A DNA stretch of 64,000 bases from Actinomycetes bacterium (GCA_025360105.1 JANYCT010000081.1:1-64000), one strand, 5' to 3'. Positions 41,827 through 51,181 are shown, numbered from the stretch's first letter. Translations and numbers: made by a program. Notes: generated by a model from the sequence alone, not told the origin.

Positions 41827-41876
41827 GTGCCGCACTGAACCGCGCCAGAGGCAAACCCCCTGCTGCGTCATGCGGG

Positions 41877-41882
41877 TAACCT
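41877..41882 (+). promoter_or_regulatory. -10 element TAACCT, leaderless start at 41889
   Basis: TAACCT ends 6 nt before ATG 41889. Confidence 0.55.
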
Positions 41883-41888
41883 CCAACG

Positions 41889-42704
41889 ATGCCCACGTCG
41901 TTGTTCATTCCTCCTCCCCGCCAGGTCTATGACCGACTGGGCCGGGATCACTTCGGCGCCACGTCCTATGCGACCTACAACTATCTCGGTGGTGGGGTGA
42001 TCGGCAAGGTCAAGACGCAGCACTTCGAGACGGCGCTCGGCTTGGCGCGCACGATGGGAGTGCGGGGCGACGTGGTTGATTTCGGCTGTGCGGACGGCGT
42101 GTTGCTCGCCTCACTCGACAATCTCTACGACAGCGTCGTCGCGGTCGACATCCGCCCCGACTTCATTGAGATCTGCGCGCAGGTCGTTGCCGATCTCGCG
42201 TTGTCGCGCACCACCACGCTGTGTACCGAGGGCCTCGACTGGGATCAAACGGTCGAGCGCATTGGCGCCGGCTCGAAGTCGGCGGTGTTCTTGCTCGAAA
42301 CCCTCGAGCACATCGGCACGCGCGACGAGTTCTACGAATCGAAGATCGCGTTTCTTCAGCAGGTGGCGCGGTTACTCGCGGCCGATGGTGTGATCATCGT
42401 GTCGGTGCCGAACATGGTCGGTCTGTCGTTGCTCGCGCAGCGGATGGTACTTGCCGCTACTCGCAAGTATCGCGAGCCACTGTCGATGGGTGAGCTTGCG
42501 CGCGGAGTCGTGCTGCGTGACGTTTCTACACTCGAGGCGAGATGGTCGAACGACGATCATCTCGGCTTCAACCATCGAGCGCTCGAAGTGGCGCTGCAGA
42601 CATCGTTCGATGTGGTCCATCGCCGAAACATCGGGGTCAATGTCGTCTACGCGCTCCGGCCGCAGGTAGCTACAGCACCGAAGGGTCCGGCGCTTCAGGG
42701 TTGA
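41889..42704 (+). CDS. SAM-dependent methyltransferase
   Basis: 271 residues. VVDFGCADGVLLASL near residue 62 is motif I, AVDIRPDFIEI motif II, VFLLETLEHIGTRDEF motif IV and AADGVIIVSVPNMVG motif V. It belongs to the broad UbiE/Methyltransf_11-like group. The C-terminal third has SNDDHLGFNHRALEVAL, also seen in methyltransferases of glycan loci. The acceptor is unknown. The leaderless -10 element decides the start. The 3' end overlaps convergent aceE by 35 bp, which leaves no room for a separate terminator. Confidence 0.88.
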   Translation: MPTSLFIPPPRQVYDRLGRDHFGATSYATYNYLGGGVIGKVKTQHFETALGLARTMGVRGDVVDFGCADGVLLASLDNLYDSVVAVDIRPDFIEICAQVVADLALSRTTTLCTEGLDWDQTVERIGAGSKSAVFLLETLEHIGTRDEFYESKIAFLQQVARLLAADGVIIVSVPNMVGLSLLAQRMVLAATRKYREPLSMGELARGVVLRDVSTLEARWSNDDHLGFNHRALEVALQTSFDVVHRRNIGVNVVYALRPQVATAPKGPALQG

Positions 42705-45381
42705 TGTCGTATCGATGGATCGCGCCCGCCACCACGTCGGCTGACACGGCACCGGTCGCTGCCAATGCGGCGAGCGTTGCGACCACGACGTGGCCGGCGT
42801 CGACCTCGAAGTGATGACGCAGGGCTTCGCGGGTATCGGAGCGACCCATGCCGTCGGTTCCGAGCGACACGAACTGACGGTCGGGCACGAACCGAGCAAC
42901 CTGCTCGGGCACGATCTTCATGAAGTCGGTCGTGGCCACGATGGGACCGTTGGATTGGGCGAGCAGTGATGTCACGAGTGGAACGCGGGCAGCATCGTCC
43001 GGGTGCAGACGATTCCATCGCTCGGTTGCTAGTGCCTCTTCACGCAGCGACTTGTATGACGTGGCCGACCACAGTTCCGCTGCCACGCCGTAGTACGTGA
43101 GCAGGTCGGATGCTGCTTGGCGAACCGCTCCCTGGGCAGACCCTGAGAACAGCAACGTGGCGCGCAGCGCTGCCGGCGGCGCCTCCGCGAAGCGGTAGAG
43201 GCCTCGAACGATTTCCTCGTCGACGCCCTCGCGAGCAGGTGTTGCCGGCATGGGGTAGTTCTCGTTGTAGAGCGTGAGGTAATAGAACACGTCGTCGGGT
43301 TCGGTGCCGTACATGCGGTGGATACCAGCGCGCACAATGGCGGCCACCTCGTACGCAAACGCTGGGTCGAATGCCTGACAGGCGGGCACGGTGCTGGCCA
43401 AGACGAGACTGTGTCCGTCCTGGTGCTGCAGCCCCTCGCCCATCAGCGTGGTGCGCCCGGCGGTGGCACCGAGCAGGAAACCCTTTGTGCGGGCATCGGC
43501 GGCCTGCCAGATCAGGTCGCCCACGCGCTGGAAGCCAAACATCGAATAGAAGGTGTCGAACGGCACCATCGGTACACCACGCGTGGCGTAGGCCGTGCCT
43601 GCAGCGATGAAGCTGGCGAGGGACCCTGCTTCGGTGATGCCCTCTTCCAAGATCTGACCGTCGCTGGACTCGGCATACGACATGAGCAAGTCGTGATCGA
43701 CCGGCTGGTACTTCTGGCCCTGCGACGCGTAGATCTTGAATTCGCGGAACAGTCCATCCATGCCAAACGTGCGAGCCTCGTCGGGCACGATGGGTACGAT
43801 GCGCTCGCCGATTTTGGGGTCGCGTGCCAACGTGCGCAGCAGCCTCGTGAATCCCATTGTGGTGCTTACCGCCTGATCGCCCGACCCGGCACGAAGCTCG
43901 TCAAAGACCTCGTCGTCGGGCATCTCGATAGGGCGGCGGCTCCTGGTGACCCGCTTGGGAATGCTGCCACCGAGCGCACGGCGGCGCTCCATCATGTACT
44001 GGTATTCGATGCTGTCCTCTGCAGGGCGGTAGTACGGCAATCCATCGTCGTCGAAGGCGCTGTCGGGGATCTCGTCGTGCAGGAACAGCCGGTCGCGCAG
44101 GTCGATCAGCTGTGCCTTGGTGAGCTTTTTGATCTGATGAGTGGCGTTGCGGCCCTCGACGCCCGGCCCGAGCGTCCAACCCTTGATGGTCTTGCACAGA
44201 ATGACCGTGGGTGCTCCCGAACCGAGGTTGTCGACGGCTGCCTTGTAGGCGGCATACAGCTTGCGGTAATCGTGGCCGCCACGCGGAAGATTGAGCAGCT
44301 CGTCATCGGAGAGATGCGAGACCATCTGGCGCAGGCGTGGGTCGGGACCGAAGAAGTTCTCGCGGATGTAGTTGCCATCCTCGACCGAGTAGCGCTGAAA
44401 CTCGCCGTCGACGGTGGTGTTCATCTGTTCGAGGAGAACGCCGTCGGTGTCACGCGCAAGCAGGTCGTCCCACTTCGAGCCCCAGATGACCTTGATCACG
44501 TTCCAGCCGGCGCCACGGAACGTTGCTTCGAGTTCCTGGATGACCTTGCCGTTGCCGCGCACCGGCCCATCGAGGCGCTGCAGGTTGCAGTTGACCACGA
44601 AGATGAGGTTGTCGAGCTTCTCGCGGCTGGCCAACGAGATCGAACCGAGGGTCTCGGGTTCGTCACATTCACCATCGCCGAGGAAGGCCCAGATGCGGCT
44701 CTGGCTGGTGTCGTCGAGACGACGGTTGTGGAGATAGCGGTTGAACCGCGCTTGGTACAGCGCGGTGAGGGGGCCGAGTCCCATACTGACGGTGGGGTAC
44801 TCCCAGAACTCGGGCATGAGACGGGGATGCGGATAGCTGCTGAGGCCGCGTCCGTCGCGGCCGATCTCGCGACGGAAGTGGTCGAGGTCGTCCTCGGTGA
44901 AGCGACCCTCGAGGAAACCGCGCGCGTACACGCCCGGCGCAGCATGACCCTGGAAGTACACGTGGTCACCGGCAGTGCCGTCGTCTTTACCGCGAAAGAA
45001 GTGGTTGAAGCCGATCTCGTACAGGCTCGCGCTGCTCGCAAAGGTTGACAAATGTCCACCCACGCCCTCGGCAAAGGTGTTCGCGCGCACCACCATCATT
45101 GCTGCGTTCCAGCGGATGAAGGCCCGGACCCGCTGTTCGAGGTAGCTGTCGCCGGGGAACCAAGGTTCATTCTCGCGAGGAATGGTGTTCACGTAGGGAG
45201 TGCTCACCGTTGCCGGGAAACTCACTTGCGTGGCACGGGCACGCTCGAGCAGTTTGCTGAGCAGGAAACGGGCCCGGGTCTTGCCGTGGATGTCGATGAC
45301 AGCATCGAGGCTGTCAAGCCATTCCTGGGTTTCTCCGGGGTCGGTGTCGGGCAATTGGTTGACGAATCCGTCAAAGATCAT
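42670..45381 (-). CDS. aceE: Pyruvate dehydrogenase E1 component, homodimeric
   Basis: 903 residues, full family length. The TPP motif begins at [14 protein letters not shown] and ends in [37 protein letters not shown] and the C-terminal [10 protein letters not shown] are typical AceE segments. It decarboxylates pyruvate and loads acetyl on the lipoyl group of E2. In actinobacteria this E1 pairs with the E2 and E3 used by other 2-oxoacid dehydrogenases; here candidates lie 14-17 kb away at 59679-62606. ATG 45381 is the family start; a 24-residue upstream extension has no homology. No strong ribosome site is seen. The gene is separated from rnhA by a tandem repeat array. Confidence 0.97.
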   Translation of the reverse strand: MIFDGFVNQLPDTDPGETQEWLDSLDAVIDIHGKTRARFLLSKLLERARATQVSFPATVSTPYVNTIPRENEPWFPGDSYLEQRVRAFIRWNAAMMVVRANTFAEGVGGHLSTFASSASLYEIGFNHFFRGKDDGTAGDHVYFQGHAAPGVYARGFLEGRFTEDDLDHFRREIGRDGRGLSSYPHPRLMPEFWEYPTVSMGLGPLTALYQARFNRYLHNRRLDDTSQSRIWAFLGDGECDEPETLGSISLASREKLDNLIFVVNCNLQRLDGPVRGNGKVIQELEATFRGAGWNVIKVIWGSKWDDLLARDTDGVLLEQMNTTVDGEFQRYSVEDGNYIRENFFGPDPRLRQMVSHLSDDELLNLPRGGHDYRKLYAAYKAAVDNLGSGAPTVILCKTIKGWTLGPGVEGRNATHQIKKLTKAQLIDLRDRLFLHDEIPDSAFDDDGLPYYRPAEDSIEYQYMMERRRALGGSIPKRVTRSRRPIEMPDDEVFDELRAGSGDQAVSTTMGFTRLLRTLARDPKIGERIVPIVPDEARTFGMDGLFREFKIYASQGQKYQPVDHDLLMSYAESSDGQILEEGITEAGSLASFIAAGTAYATRGVPMVPFDTFYSMFGFQRVGDLIWQAADARTKGFLLGATAGRTTLMGEGLQHQDGHSLVLASTVPACQAFDPAFAYEVAAIVRAGIHRMYGTEPDDVFYYLTLYNENYPMPATPAREGVDEEIVRGLYRFAEAPPAALRATLLFSGSAQGAVRQAASDLLTYYGVAAELWSATSYKSLREEALATERWNRLHPDDAARVPLVTSLLAQSNGPIVATTDFMKIVPEQVARFVPDRQFVSLGTDGMGRSDTREALRHHFEVDAGHVVVATLAALAATGAVSADVVAGAIHRYDINPEAPDPSVL

Positions 45382-45438
45382 GGGACACAGTGTGGCAGGG
45401 TTACCAGCCGGTAGGCGTTGGTGATGGCAAACTCCATC

Positions 45439-45566
45439 CGTGATTGAAGTCAAGCGTGATTGGGGTCAAGCGTGATTGGGGTCAAGCGTGATTGGGGTAG
45501 TGCGTGATTGGGGTAGTGCGTGATTGGGCTAGTGCGTGATTGGCGTAGAGCGTGATTGAGGTGTAC
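45439..45566. repeat. Eight 16-bp tandem repeats ending in the rnhA start
   Basis: Eight units of exactly 16 bp run without gaps: 45439, 45455, 45471, 45487, 45503, 45519, 45535 and 45551. The core CGTGATTGgggt is nearly constant; the last four bases change from CAAG (units 1-3) to AGTG (4-6) to AGAG (7). Unit 8 contains GTGATTGAGGTG, the initiation region of rnhA. The array therefore looks like an expansion of the rnhA start region into the aceE-rnhA spacer. 16 is not a multiple of 3, so upstream GTGs fall in changing frames. Confidence 0.9.
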
Positions 45567-46025
45567 ACCGACGGCGCGTGCGCGGGAAATCCCGGTCCGG
45601 GTGGATGGGCGTGGGCCGTTGCGCCCGACGGGTCGCCGTGTGGTTCGGGTGGCGCTGCGCACACCACGAACCAACGCATGGAGGTGCAGGCCGTGCTTGA
45701 GGCGCTGCGCGCGCTCAATGGCGAGATCACGGTCGTGTCGGACTCGACCTATGTCGTGAACTGCTTCCGTGATCGTTGGTGGGCGAAGTGGGAGCGCAAC
45801 GGCTGGCGCAATTCGCAAAAGCAGCCCGTGGCGAACACCGACTTGTGGATCCCGTTGATCGAACAGGTGAAGTTGCGCCAACCCGTCTTTCGTTGGGTGA
45901 AGGGTCACAGCGGCAATCGAATGAACGACCTCGTCGATCAGCTCGCCGTCGCCGCAAGCAAAGGTCCATTCGGTGTCGCTTCGGTCGACGCCCCCGCAGC
46001 CGGTGACCCGCTCACGCTGTTCTAG
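45552..46025 (+). CDS. rnhA: Ribonuclease HI
   Basis: 157 residues with the complete metal-binding set: D7 (YTDGACAGNPGPGGWA), E44 (RMEVQAVLEAL), D64 (VSDSTYVVN) and D126, plus the catalytic His in VKGHSGNRMND. It cuts RNA in RNA:DNA hybrids during replication and repair. The GTG 45552 start gives the family N-terminus IEVYTDG; GTG 45561 is possible but would remove strand 1. No ordinary ribosome site exists because the start lies inside the last unit of the 16-bp tandem array. The C-terminus has an extra 15 residues (VDAPAAGDPLTLF end). Confidence 0.95.
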   Translation: MIEVYTDGACAGNPGPGGWAWAVAPDGSPCGSGGAAHTTNQRMEVQAVLEALRALNGEITVVSDSTYVVNCFRDRWWAKWERNGWRNSQKQPVANTDLWIPLIEQVKLRQPVFRWVKGHSGNRMNDLVDQLAVAASKGPFGVASVDAPAAGDPLTLF

Positions 46026-46040
46026 GTTTGGCCGCTGCGC

Positions 46041-46988
46041 TCAGCCCTTGTCGATCCGTTGCAGCTGGGCCACAGTGGCGGCGACGATTTGTGTGTGAGC
46101 CTCGTCGCGGGTGATGGTGGCGGTGCCGTCGCCGTCTTGGCTGCCGTAGTCGCCGAAGTCGGCATGGTTCGCTCCATCGATCACCACGAAGCGCGTGTCG
46201 GGCGGGAGGTCGGTGCGCGACCGTTCGATCTTGGCCGGAGTGGCCAAGCCATCCTTGGCGCCCGATACGGACACCACATCGAGCCCGCCGACCGCCGAGA
46301 TGTTGCTCGCCGGGAACGATGCCCACAACAGCAGTCCCGCGGTTTCGGAGCGGTTGTTGCGCGAGGCGAACCTGGCGGCCACGGTGCCACCCAGGGAGTG
46401 CCCGGCGATGACCCATTTGTCGATGCCGTCCTTCGCGCCGACCACGTCGCCCGCTGCTCCCGCTGCGAAGAAGGCAATGCCATACGGCAGCTTGATGATG
46501 ACCACGGTGTAGCCGTCTTCGGCGATGGGCCGCAAAATGCGCGCATACGCACGCGGGTCCACTTTGGCGCCCGGATAGAAGACCAGTCCCACGCGATGTT
46601 GGTTCTTGGTCGGCTCCATGCGGATCTCGGTGGCCGACACGGACACGTTCACGGCGCTGCTGTCGGCGAGTGCATCGATCGCGCGTTGTTCAGCGGTGAG
46701 CGGTCGCGGGTACACGATCAGTCCGATGAGAATCGCCGTGCCGACCGCCAACCCGGAGCGCGAGATCCATGTCCGGCGAGGACTTCGTTCGGGTGGTGTG
46801 GAGAACACGGCCCATGCAGCCCAGCCCACCGACGCCAAGCCGACCACCACGAGCGTGATCAGATACGCCGGGTGCGAACCACGAATGCCGCTCCACGTGA
46901 AGAGCAACAGCCACAACACCACCAAGAATGTGGCGGTAGCGGCACCGAGGGGCCACCACCGTGGAGGGGTTCGTTCAGCGACGTCCAT
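46041..46988 (-). CDS. Membrane-anchored alpha/beta hydrolase
   Basis: 315 residues. Three hydrophobic helices (about 13-31, 40-62, 80-95) come first, then an alpha/beta-hydrolase domain: VGLVFYPGAKVDPRAYARIL, VVIIKLPYGIAF, the nucleophile elbow IAGHSLGGTVAARFA with Ser, VSGAKDGLATP with the acid, and DGANHADFGDYG with His. This matches the family often called alpha/beta hydrolase fold-5, with the catalytic domain outside the membrane. The substrate is unknown. CAAGAT 7 nt before the ATG with TTTACG 17 bp further up may be its promoter, weaker than the others here. Confidence 0.88.
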   Translation of the reverse strand: MDVAERTPPRWWPLGAATATFLVVLWLLLFTWSGIRGSHPAYLITLVVVGLASVGWAAWAVFSTPPERSPRRTWISRSGLAVGTAILIGLIVYPRPLTAEQRAIDALADSSAVNVSVSATEIRMEPTKNQHRVGLVFYPGAKVDPRAYARILRPIAEDGYTVVIIKLPYGIAFFAAGAAGDVVGAKDGIDKWVIAGHSLGGTVAARFASRNNRSETAGLLLWASFPASNISAVGGLDVVSVSGAKDGLATPAKIERSRTDLPPDTRFVVIDGANHADFGDYGSQDGDGTATITRDEAHTQIVAATVAQLQRIDKG

Positions 46989-47075
46989 GGCGGCGATCTT
47001 GGCAGCTCTGCGAGCGACCGTAAACTCCTGCTACGAGGTCGCCGTTTCCTCGGGAGCTGTTCAAAGGATCGCCAC

Positions 47076-48347
47076 ATGTTCGAAGACATTCCAGCCCTGC
47101 TCCCCGAACTGAGCGAGTTCTACGAAGACCTGCACCAGCACCCCGAACTGTCTTTCGCTGAGGTGCGGACCTCGGCGATCATGGCGCAACGACTGAGCGA
47201 TCTCGGCTACGAGGTCACCACTGGCGTCGGTCGTACGGGCGTTGTGGCAACACTCCACAATGGTGAGGGGCACACGGTGCTGTTGCGTGCCGACATCGAT
47301 GCGCTACCCGTGAAGGAGGTCACCGGGTTGCCCTATGCCAGCACGGCAACGGGCCTCGATGCCGATGGCATGGAAGTCCCCGTGGCCCACGCGTGTGGGC
47401 ATGACATGCACGCGACCTGGATGATCGGAGTTGCAACGCAACTCGCCAAACATCGTGATGCCTGGCAGGGCAAGGTCATCCTCGCGGTACAACCGGCCGA
47501 GGAGATCGGCGGCGGAGCGACGGCGATGATCGACGACGGTTTGTTCGAACGCTTCGGCACCCCCGATGTGGCGTTGGGCCAACACGTGACGCCGGCCCCG
47601 GCGGGCTGGGTGTTGTTCAGGCCGGGTCCTGTCATGACAGCCAGCGACGCGCTGAAGATCGTGCTGCACGGTCGTGGGGCGCACGGCTCCGCGCCGGAAC
47701 AGTCGGTCGATCCTGTGGTCATGGCCGCGTCGACGATCATGAAGTTGCAGACCGTCGTGTCGCGCAGCATCGCCGCGACCGACTCAGCAGTGGTCACCGT
47801 CGGAACCGTGCGGGTCGGCACAAAAGAAAACATCATCTCCGATCGTGCCGAACTGACGCTTAGCGTGCGCACCTTCGATCCGTCGGTACGCGACAAGGTG
47901 CTCAGCGCGATCAGCCGGATCGCACACGGCGAGGCCCACTCGTGCGGAGCCGAGCAGCCCCCCGACATCACCACGCTCTACAGCTTTCCTGCGGTGACCA
48001 ACGACGCTGCCACCACCAGCACGGTCGGCGCAGCCTTCGTGGAGCACTTCGGTGCCGATCGGGCCATGGAAGGTCCCGTTGCCACGGCCAGCGAGGATTT
48101 CGGTCTGTTCGGTTCGCGTGGCGGCTTCCCGTCGATGTTCTGGTTCGTCGGTGGAGCCGATCCCGTTGCGTGGCAGCAGGCGTTCCTCGCCAACCGCATC
48201 AACGAAGACGTGCCGTTCAACCATTCGCCGAAGTACGCGCCCATTCAAGATCCCACCATCTCCACGGGCATCGAGGCGATGCTCGTCGCGGCGATGTGCT
48301 GGCTGGGTCGCGAGCCGGAATCGTCATCTGCAGGAGCCGTTGCCTAG
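47076..48347 (+). CDS. M20 family amidohydrolase/peptidase
   Basis: 423 residues, of the hippurate/indole-acetyl-amino-acid hydrolase group. HQHPELSFAEVRTS is the conserved N-terminal motif; metal ligands are C107, H109 and H112 (AHACGHDMHA), E142/E143 (VQPAEEIGGG) and a histidine near the end (FNHSPKYAP). VLHGRGAHGSAPEQSVDPV starts the dimerisation domain. It removes an acyl or aminoacyl group from a small amide; the substrate is not defined. AAAGGA 7 nt upstream sets ATG 47076. Its stop TAG is part of the -10 element for the next gene. Confidence 0.93.
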   Translation: MFEDIPALLPELSEFYEDLHQHPELSFAEVRTSAIMAQRLSDLGYEVTTGVGRTGVVATLHNGEGHTVLLRADIDALPVKEVTGLPYASTATGLDADGMEVPVAHACGHDMHATWMIGVATQLAKHRDAWQGKVILAVQPAEEIGGGATAMIDDGLFERFGTPDVALGQHVTPAPAGWVLFRPGPVMTASDALKIVLHGRGAHGSAPEQSVDPVVMAASTIMKLQTVVSRSIAATDSAVVTVGTVRVGTKENIISDRAELTLSVRTFDPSVRDKVLSAISRIAHGEAHSCGAEQPPDITTLYSFPAVTNDAATTSTVGAAFVEHFGADRAMEGPVATASEDFGLFGSRGGFPSMFWFVGGADPVAWQQAFLANRINEDVPFNHSPKYAPIQDPTISTGIEAMLVAAMCWLGREPESSSAGAVA

Positions 48348-48350
48348 CCT
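48345..48350 (+). promoter_or_regulatory. -10 element TAGCCT made from the upstream stop codon
   Basis: TAGCCT starts with the TAG stop of the M20 gene and ends 7 nt before ATG 48358, so the next gene can have its own leaderless transcript despite the 10-nt gap. Confidence 0.5.
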
Positions 48351-48357
48351 GACGTCC

Positions 48358-49134
48358 ATGGATCTCAATGGTGTGAGCGCAATTGTCACGGGTGGAGCCT
48401 CCGGTATCGGGGCCGCCACCGCACGTCTTCTGGCCGCGAAAGGCGCAAAGGTGCTCGTTGCCGACCTGCAGGAAGATCGCGGGTCCGAACTTGCCACCGA
48501 GATCGGTGGTGCGTTCTGCAAGGTCGATGTCACCAAGACCGACGACATCATCAACGCCATCGAGATGGCCAAGAGCATGGGCCCGCTGCGCGTGCTCGTG
48601 AACTCGGCCGGTATCGGTTGGGCGCAGCGCACCATCGGCAAAGACGGCAGCTACGACTCGGCCGCCAACCTCGATGCCTTCAAGAAGGTCATTGCGATCA
48701 ACCTCATCGGCAGCTTCGACTGCATCCGCCTTGCCGCTACGGCGATGAGTCAGACCGAGCCGCTCGAGTACGGCGAGCGCGGTGCCATCGTGAACATCGC
48801 TTCCGTAGCGGCGTTCGATGGTCAGATCGGTCAGGCCAGTTACTCGGCCTCCAAGGGCGGTGTCGTCGGGATGACCCTGCCGATCGCTCGCGACCTGTCG
48901 GCATCCGGCATTCGCGTCAACACCGTTGCTCCCGGCCTGATCGACACACCCATCTACGGCCAGGGCGAGGGCAGTGAGGCATTCAAGGCGAACCTGGAAA
49001 AAGGCGTGCTGTTCCCGCATCGTCTCGGCGAGGGCACCGAGCTCGCCAGCATGGTGGTCGAGTGCATCACGAACAGCTATATGAACGCCGAGACCATTCG
49101 CGTCGATGGCGGCATCCGGATGCCACCGAAGTGA
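48358..49134 (+). CDS. Short-chain dehydrogenase, HSD17B10-like 3-hydroxyacyl-CoA dehydrogenase
   Basis: 258 residues. TGGASGIGAATARLL at 11-25 binds NAD, NSAGIG at 82-87, catalytic S149, Y162 and K166 (SYSASKGG), and RVNTVAPGLIDTPIYG at the C-terminal side. Overall it resembles type II 3-hydroxyacyl-CoA dehydrogenase, used in fatty-acid or isoleucine breakdown; other alcohol substrates are possible. The leaderless -10 element decides the start. The stop overlaps the GTG of the DUF427 gene (GTGA). Confidence 0.92.
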   Translation: MDLNGVSAIVTGGASGIGAATARLLAAKGAKVLVADLQEDRGSELATEIGGAFCKVDVTKTDDIINAIEMAKSMGPLRVLVNSAGIGWAQRTIGKDGSYDSAANLDAFKKVIAINLIGSFDCIRLAATAMSQTEPLEYGERGAIVNIASVAAFDGQIGQASYSASKGGVVGMTLPIARDLSASGIRVNTVAPGLIDTPIYGQGEGSEAFKANLEKGVLFPHRLGEGTELASMVVECITNSYMNAETIRVDGGIRMPPK

Positions 49135-49412
49135 AAGCCGTGTGGAACGGTGTCGTTCTCGCCGAGAGCGACGCCACCATCGTGGTCGAGGGCAATCACT
49201 ATTTCCCGGCTTCGTCGGTGTGTGCCGAACACGTCGCGCCGTCCGCCAAGACCACGGTGTGTTCGTGGAAGGGCACGGCGAGCTACTACAACGTGAACGC
49301 CGATGGCCAGACCAACGCTGATGCTGCGTGGTACTACCCGGCGCCCAAAGATGCAGCCAAGGAGATCACCGGCTACGTCGCGTTCTGGAAGGGCGTGACG
49401 GTCCAGCCGTAG
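49131..49412 (+). CDS. DUF427 domain protein
   Basis: 93 residues covering a whole DUF427 domain: VWNGVVLAESDATIVVEGNH, YFPASSV, TTVCSWKGTASYYNV and YYPAPKDAAKEITGYVAFW. The family is a small beta-barrel of unknown biochemical role, frequent in actinobacteria. The GTG start overlaps the SDR stop as GTGA, so the two are translated together. A longer frame upstream would run through the SDR gene and is not protein-like. It converges on argJ with a 9-bp gap. Confidence 0.9.
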   Translation: MKAVWNGVVLAESDATIVVEGNHYFPASSVCAEHVAPSAKTTVCSWKGTASYYNVNADGQTNADAAWYYPAPKDAAKEITGYVAFWKGVTVQP

Positions 49413-49421
49413 CTTGGTCCT

Positions 49422-50582
49422 TCACGTGGTGTAGTCGGCGTTGATGTGCACGTAGGCATCGGTGAGGTCGCAGCCCCACACCGTTGCCGTGCCGTTGGCG
49501 ATACCAAGGCTCACATGGATGAGCACTTCGTCGCTCGTGAGGTAGGCACTGAGCGCGACGAGACCAGCGTTGTCGACCTGCGTGGGAAAACACTCCTGGG
49601 TGCCGAAGCGGATGACCACGTTGGACTCGTGCACGTCGGTCTCGTCGCTGCATTTGCCCACGGCCATTGCGACGCGACCCCAGTTCGGGTCGGCGCCGTG
49701 CACCGCTGTCTTCACGAGTGGTGAGTTGACGATGGCCTTCGCGACGCGCTTGGCCTGTGCGTCGTCACGCGCTCCATCGACGAGAACCTCGATCAGTTTC
49801 TCGGCGCCCTCGCCATCGCGGGCGACTTGCTTGGTGAGCGACAACGCGACCTTGTGCAAGGCGACCTCGAAAGCGCCCAGATCTACCTCGCCGGCCGCAC
49901 CACTGCACATCACGATGGCGGTATCGCTGGTGGACGTGTCGGTATCAATCGACACGCAGTTGAAGGTACGGTCGATCACGCGACGGAAGGTCGCATCGAG
50001 AACGTGCGCATCGACAAGAGCATCGGTGAACATGAGCGTGATCAGCGTGGCCATGTTCGGCTCGATCATGCCGACGCCCTTGGCGACGCCGATCACCGTT
50101 GCGCTGGATCCGGCGACGGTGGCGGAGGCCACTTTGGCAACGGTGTCGGTGGTCATGATGCCGATGGCAACTTCCGTTGCGTCACGCCCGTTCAACGGCG
50201 TTGGGATCGCGGCGAGACCGTCGCGAACGCTGTCCATCGGGTACTGACGACCGATCACGCCGGTGGAAGCGATCAGTACGTCGTCGGGTGCGCACCCGAG
50301 GGAATGTGCGACGCCGCCGACCACCTCGTTCGCGTTGCGGAGTCCCTCTGCACCGGTTGCAACGTTTGCGTTCTTGGAGATGACCACCACGGCGCGGGCA
50401 GCGTGGTTGGCGATGTTGCGGCGGCTCACTACCACGCTCGGGCCGGCGAAGCGGCTCTGGGTGAACACGCCCGCTGCGGCGCAGATCGAGTCAGCGGCGA
50501 CCACGACAAAGTCGGTGGTGTTGTCCTTGATGCCGATGTTGGCGACGTGGGAACTGAACCCTTGGGGGAGTGAGAGTGCCAT
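49422..50582 (-). CDS. argJ: Glutamate N-acetyltransferase / ornithine acetyltransferase
   Basis: 386 residues. The self-cleavage and nucleophile threonine is T179 in EPNMATLITLMFTDA; GVAKGVGMI before it and VNSPLVKTAVHGADPNWGR after it are diagnostic. ArgJ cleaves itself into alpha and beta chains at this Thr and recycles the acetyl group from N-acetylornithine to glutamate in arginine synthesis. It is alone here; argC, argB and argD are not in the window. TAACAT ends 9 nt before the ATG. I cannot tell from the sequence whether it is mono- or bifunctional. Confidence 0.96.
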   Translation of the reverse strand: MALSLPQGFSSHVANIGIKDNTTDFVVVAADSICAAAGVFTQSRFAGPSVVVSRRNIANHAARAVVVISKNANVATGAEGLRNANEVVGGVAHSLGCAPDDVLIASTGVIGRQYPMDSVRDGLAAIPTPLNGRDATEVAIGIMTTDTVAKVASATVAGSSATVIGVAKGVGMIEPNMATLITLMFTDALVDAHVLDATFRRVIDRTFNCVSIDTDTSTSDTAIVMCSGAAGEVDLGAFEVALHKVALSLTKQVARDGEGAEKLIEVLVDGARDDAQAKRVAKAIVNSPLVKTAVHGADPNWGRVAMAVGKCSDETDVHESNVVIRFGTQECFPTQVDNAGLVALSAYLTSDEVLIHVSLGIANGTATVWGCDLTDAYVHINADYTT

Positions 50583-50591
50583 GGTGCGTCC

Positions 50592-50597
50592 ATGTTA
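50592..50597 (-). promoter_or_regulatory. -10 element TAACAT for argJ
   Basis: On the minus strand TAACAT ends 9 nt before ATG 50582. Confidence 0.45.
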
Positions 50598-50642
50598 GGG
50601 GCAGCGCTTGGCCGGGGGCGGTGCAGTTTCAGCGGCGCTGTT

Positions 50643-51110
50643 TCAGGGGGCGGTACCGGGCGGGCGGCCGAGAGCGGTGCCCACCGAGATGAAGATGTCA
50701 CCCAGGGACACGATCTGCTCGGGTGTCAGTTGGCCGATGAGGTGGCGACGCACGCTGAGCACGTGGTCGGTGACAGCGGACTCGAGCGCCTCGAGGCCAG
50801 TGGGGGTGATGGACGCGAACATCACGCGGCGATCGCTCGAGCACTGCGATCGCAGCACGTAACCGAGCTTCACCAGGCCATCGAGGCGCCGGGTCAGGCC
50901 GCTGGGGGACAGGCCGAGCTTTTCAGACAGGTCGCACATCCGCAGCGCACCATCGGTGGCTTCGCTGAGAATCACCAGCACTTCGTAGTCGCCGAGCGAG
51001 AATCCGTGTGGCGTGAGGTCGGCCTCGAGCGCGGCGTGCAGATGACCGGTGGTCTCGGCGTACGCGCGCCATGCGCGCATCTCGCTTGCCGTGAGCCGTT
51101 TGGAAGCCAT
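50643..51110 (-). CDS. MarR family transcription regulator
   Basis: 155 residues. LRMCDLSEKLGLSPSGLTRRL is the winged-helix recognition helix and RSQCSSDRRVMFASITPTG the wing with the conserved DxR; flanking helices would form the dimer. It probably represses or senses for the divergent YceI gene and itself, since the 115-bp region between them holds several ACAA/TTGT palindromes. ATG 51110 is set by TACCCT 6 nt upstream, within that operator region. The inducer is unknown. Confidence 0.93.
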   Translation of the reverse strand: MASKRLTASEMRAWRAYAETTGHLHAALEADLTPHGFSLGDYEVLVILSEATDGALRMCDLSEKLGLSPSGLTRRLDGLVKLGYVLRSQCSSDRRVMFASITPTGLEALESAVTDHVLSVRRHLIGQLTPEQIVSLGDIFISVGTALGRPPGTAP

Positions 51111-51116
51111 GCAGTC

Positions 51117-51122
51117 AGGGTA
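51117..51122 (-). promoter_or_regulatory. -10 element TACCCT, leaderless start of marR gene
   Basis: On the minus strand TACCCT ends 6 nt before ATG 51110. The operator-like repeats lie just upstream of it, around the expected -35. Confidence 0.55.
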
Positions 51123-51139
51123 CAGCGAGATTGCAGGCA

Positions 51140-51181
51140 ACAATAGTTGTGAATAAGAATAGTTGTGCCTACAATCATTGT
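51140..51181. promoter_or_regulatory. Operator cluster between marR-type gene and yceI-type gene
   Basis: ACAATAGTTGT (51140-51150), a second AATAGTTGT (51158-51166), the perfect palindrome ACAATCATTGT (51171-51181), and TTGT-gcct-ACAA spanning 51163-51174. AATAGTTGT recurs at exactly 16 bp. The AT-rich block stands out in otherwise GC-rich DNA and suits MarR dimers binding side by side. Confidence 0.6.

Noticed and set aside
43318-45048. 576-codon open frame opposite aceE
   Set aside because: Antisense shadow; aceE is full length and has all catalytic motifs.
45439-45566. Repeat array as a CRISPR or iteron origin
   Set aside because: Units are contiguous without spacers and only 16 bp, no cas or rep gene is near, and the last unit is the rnhA start.
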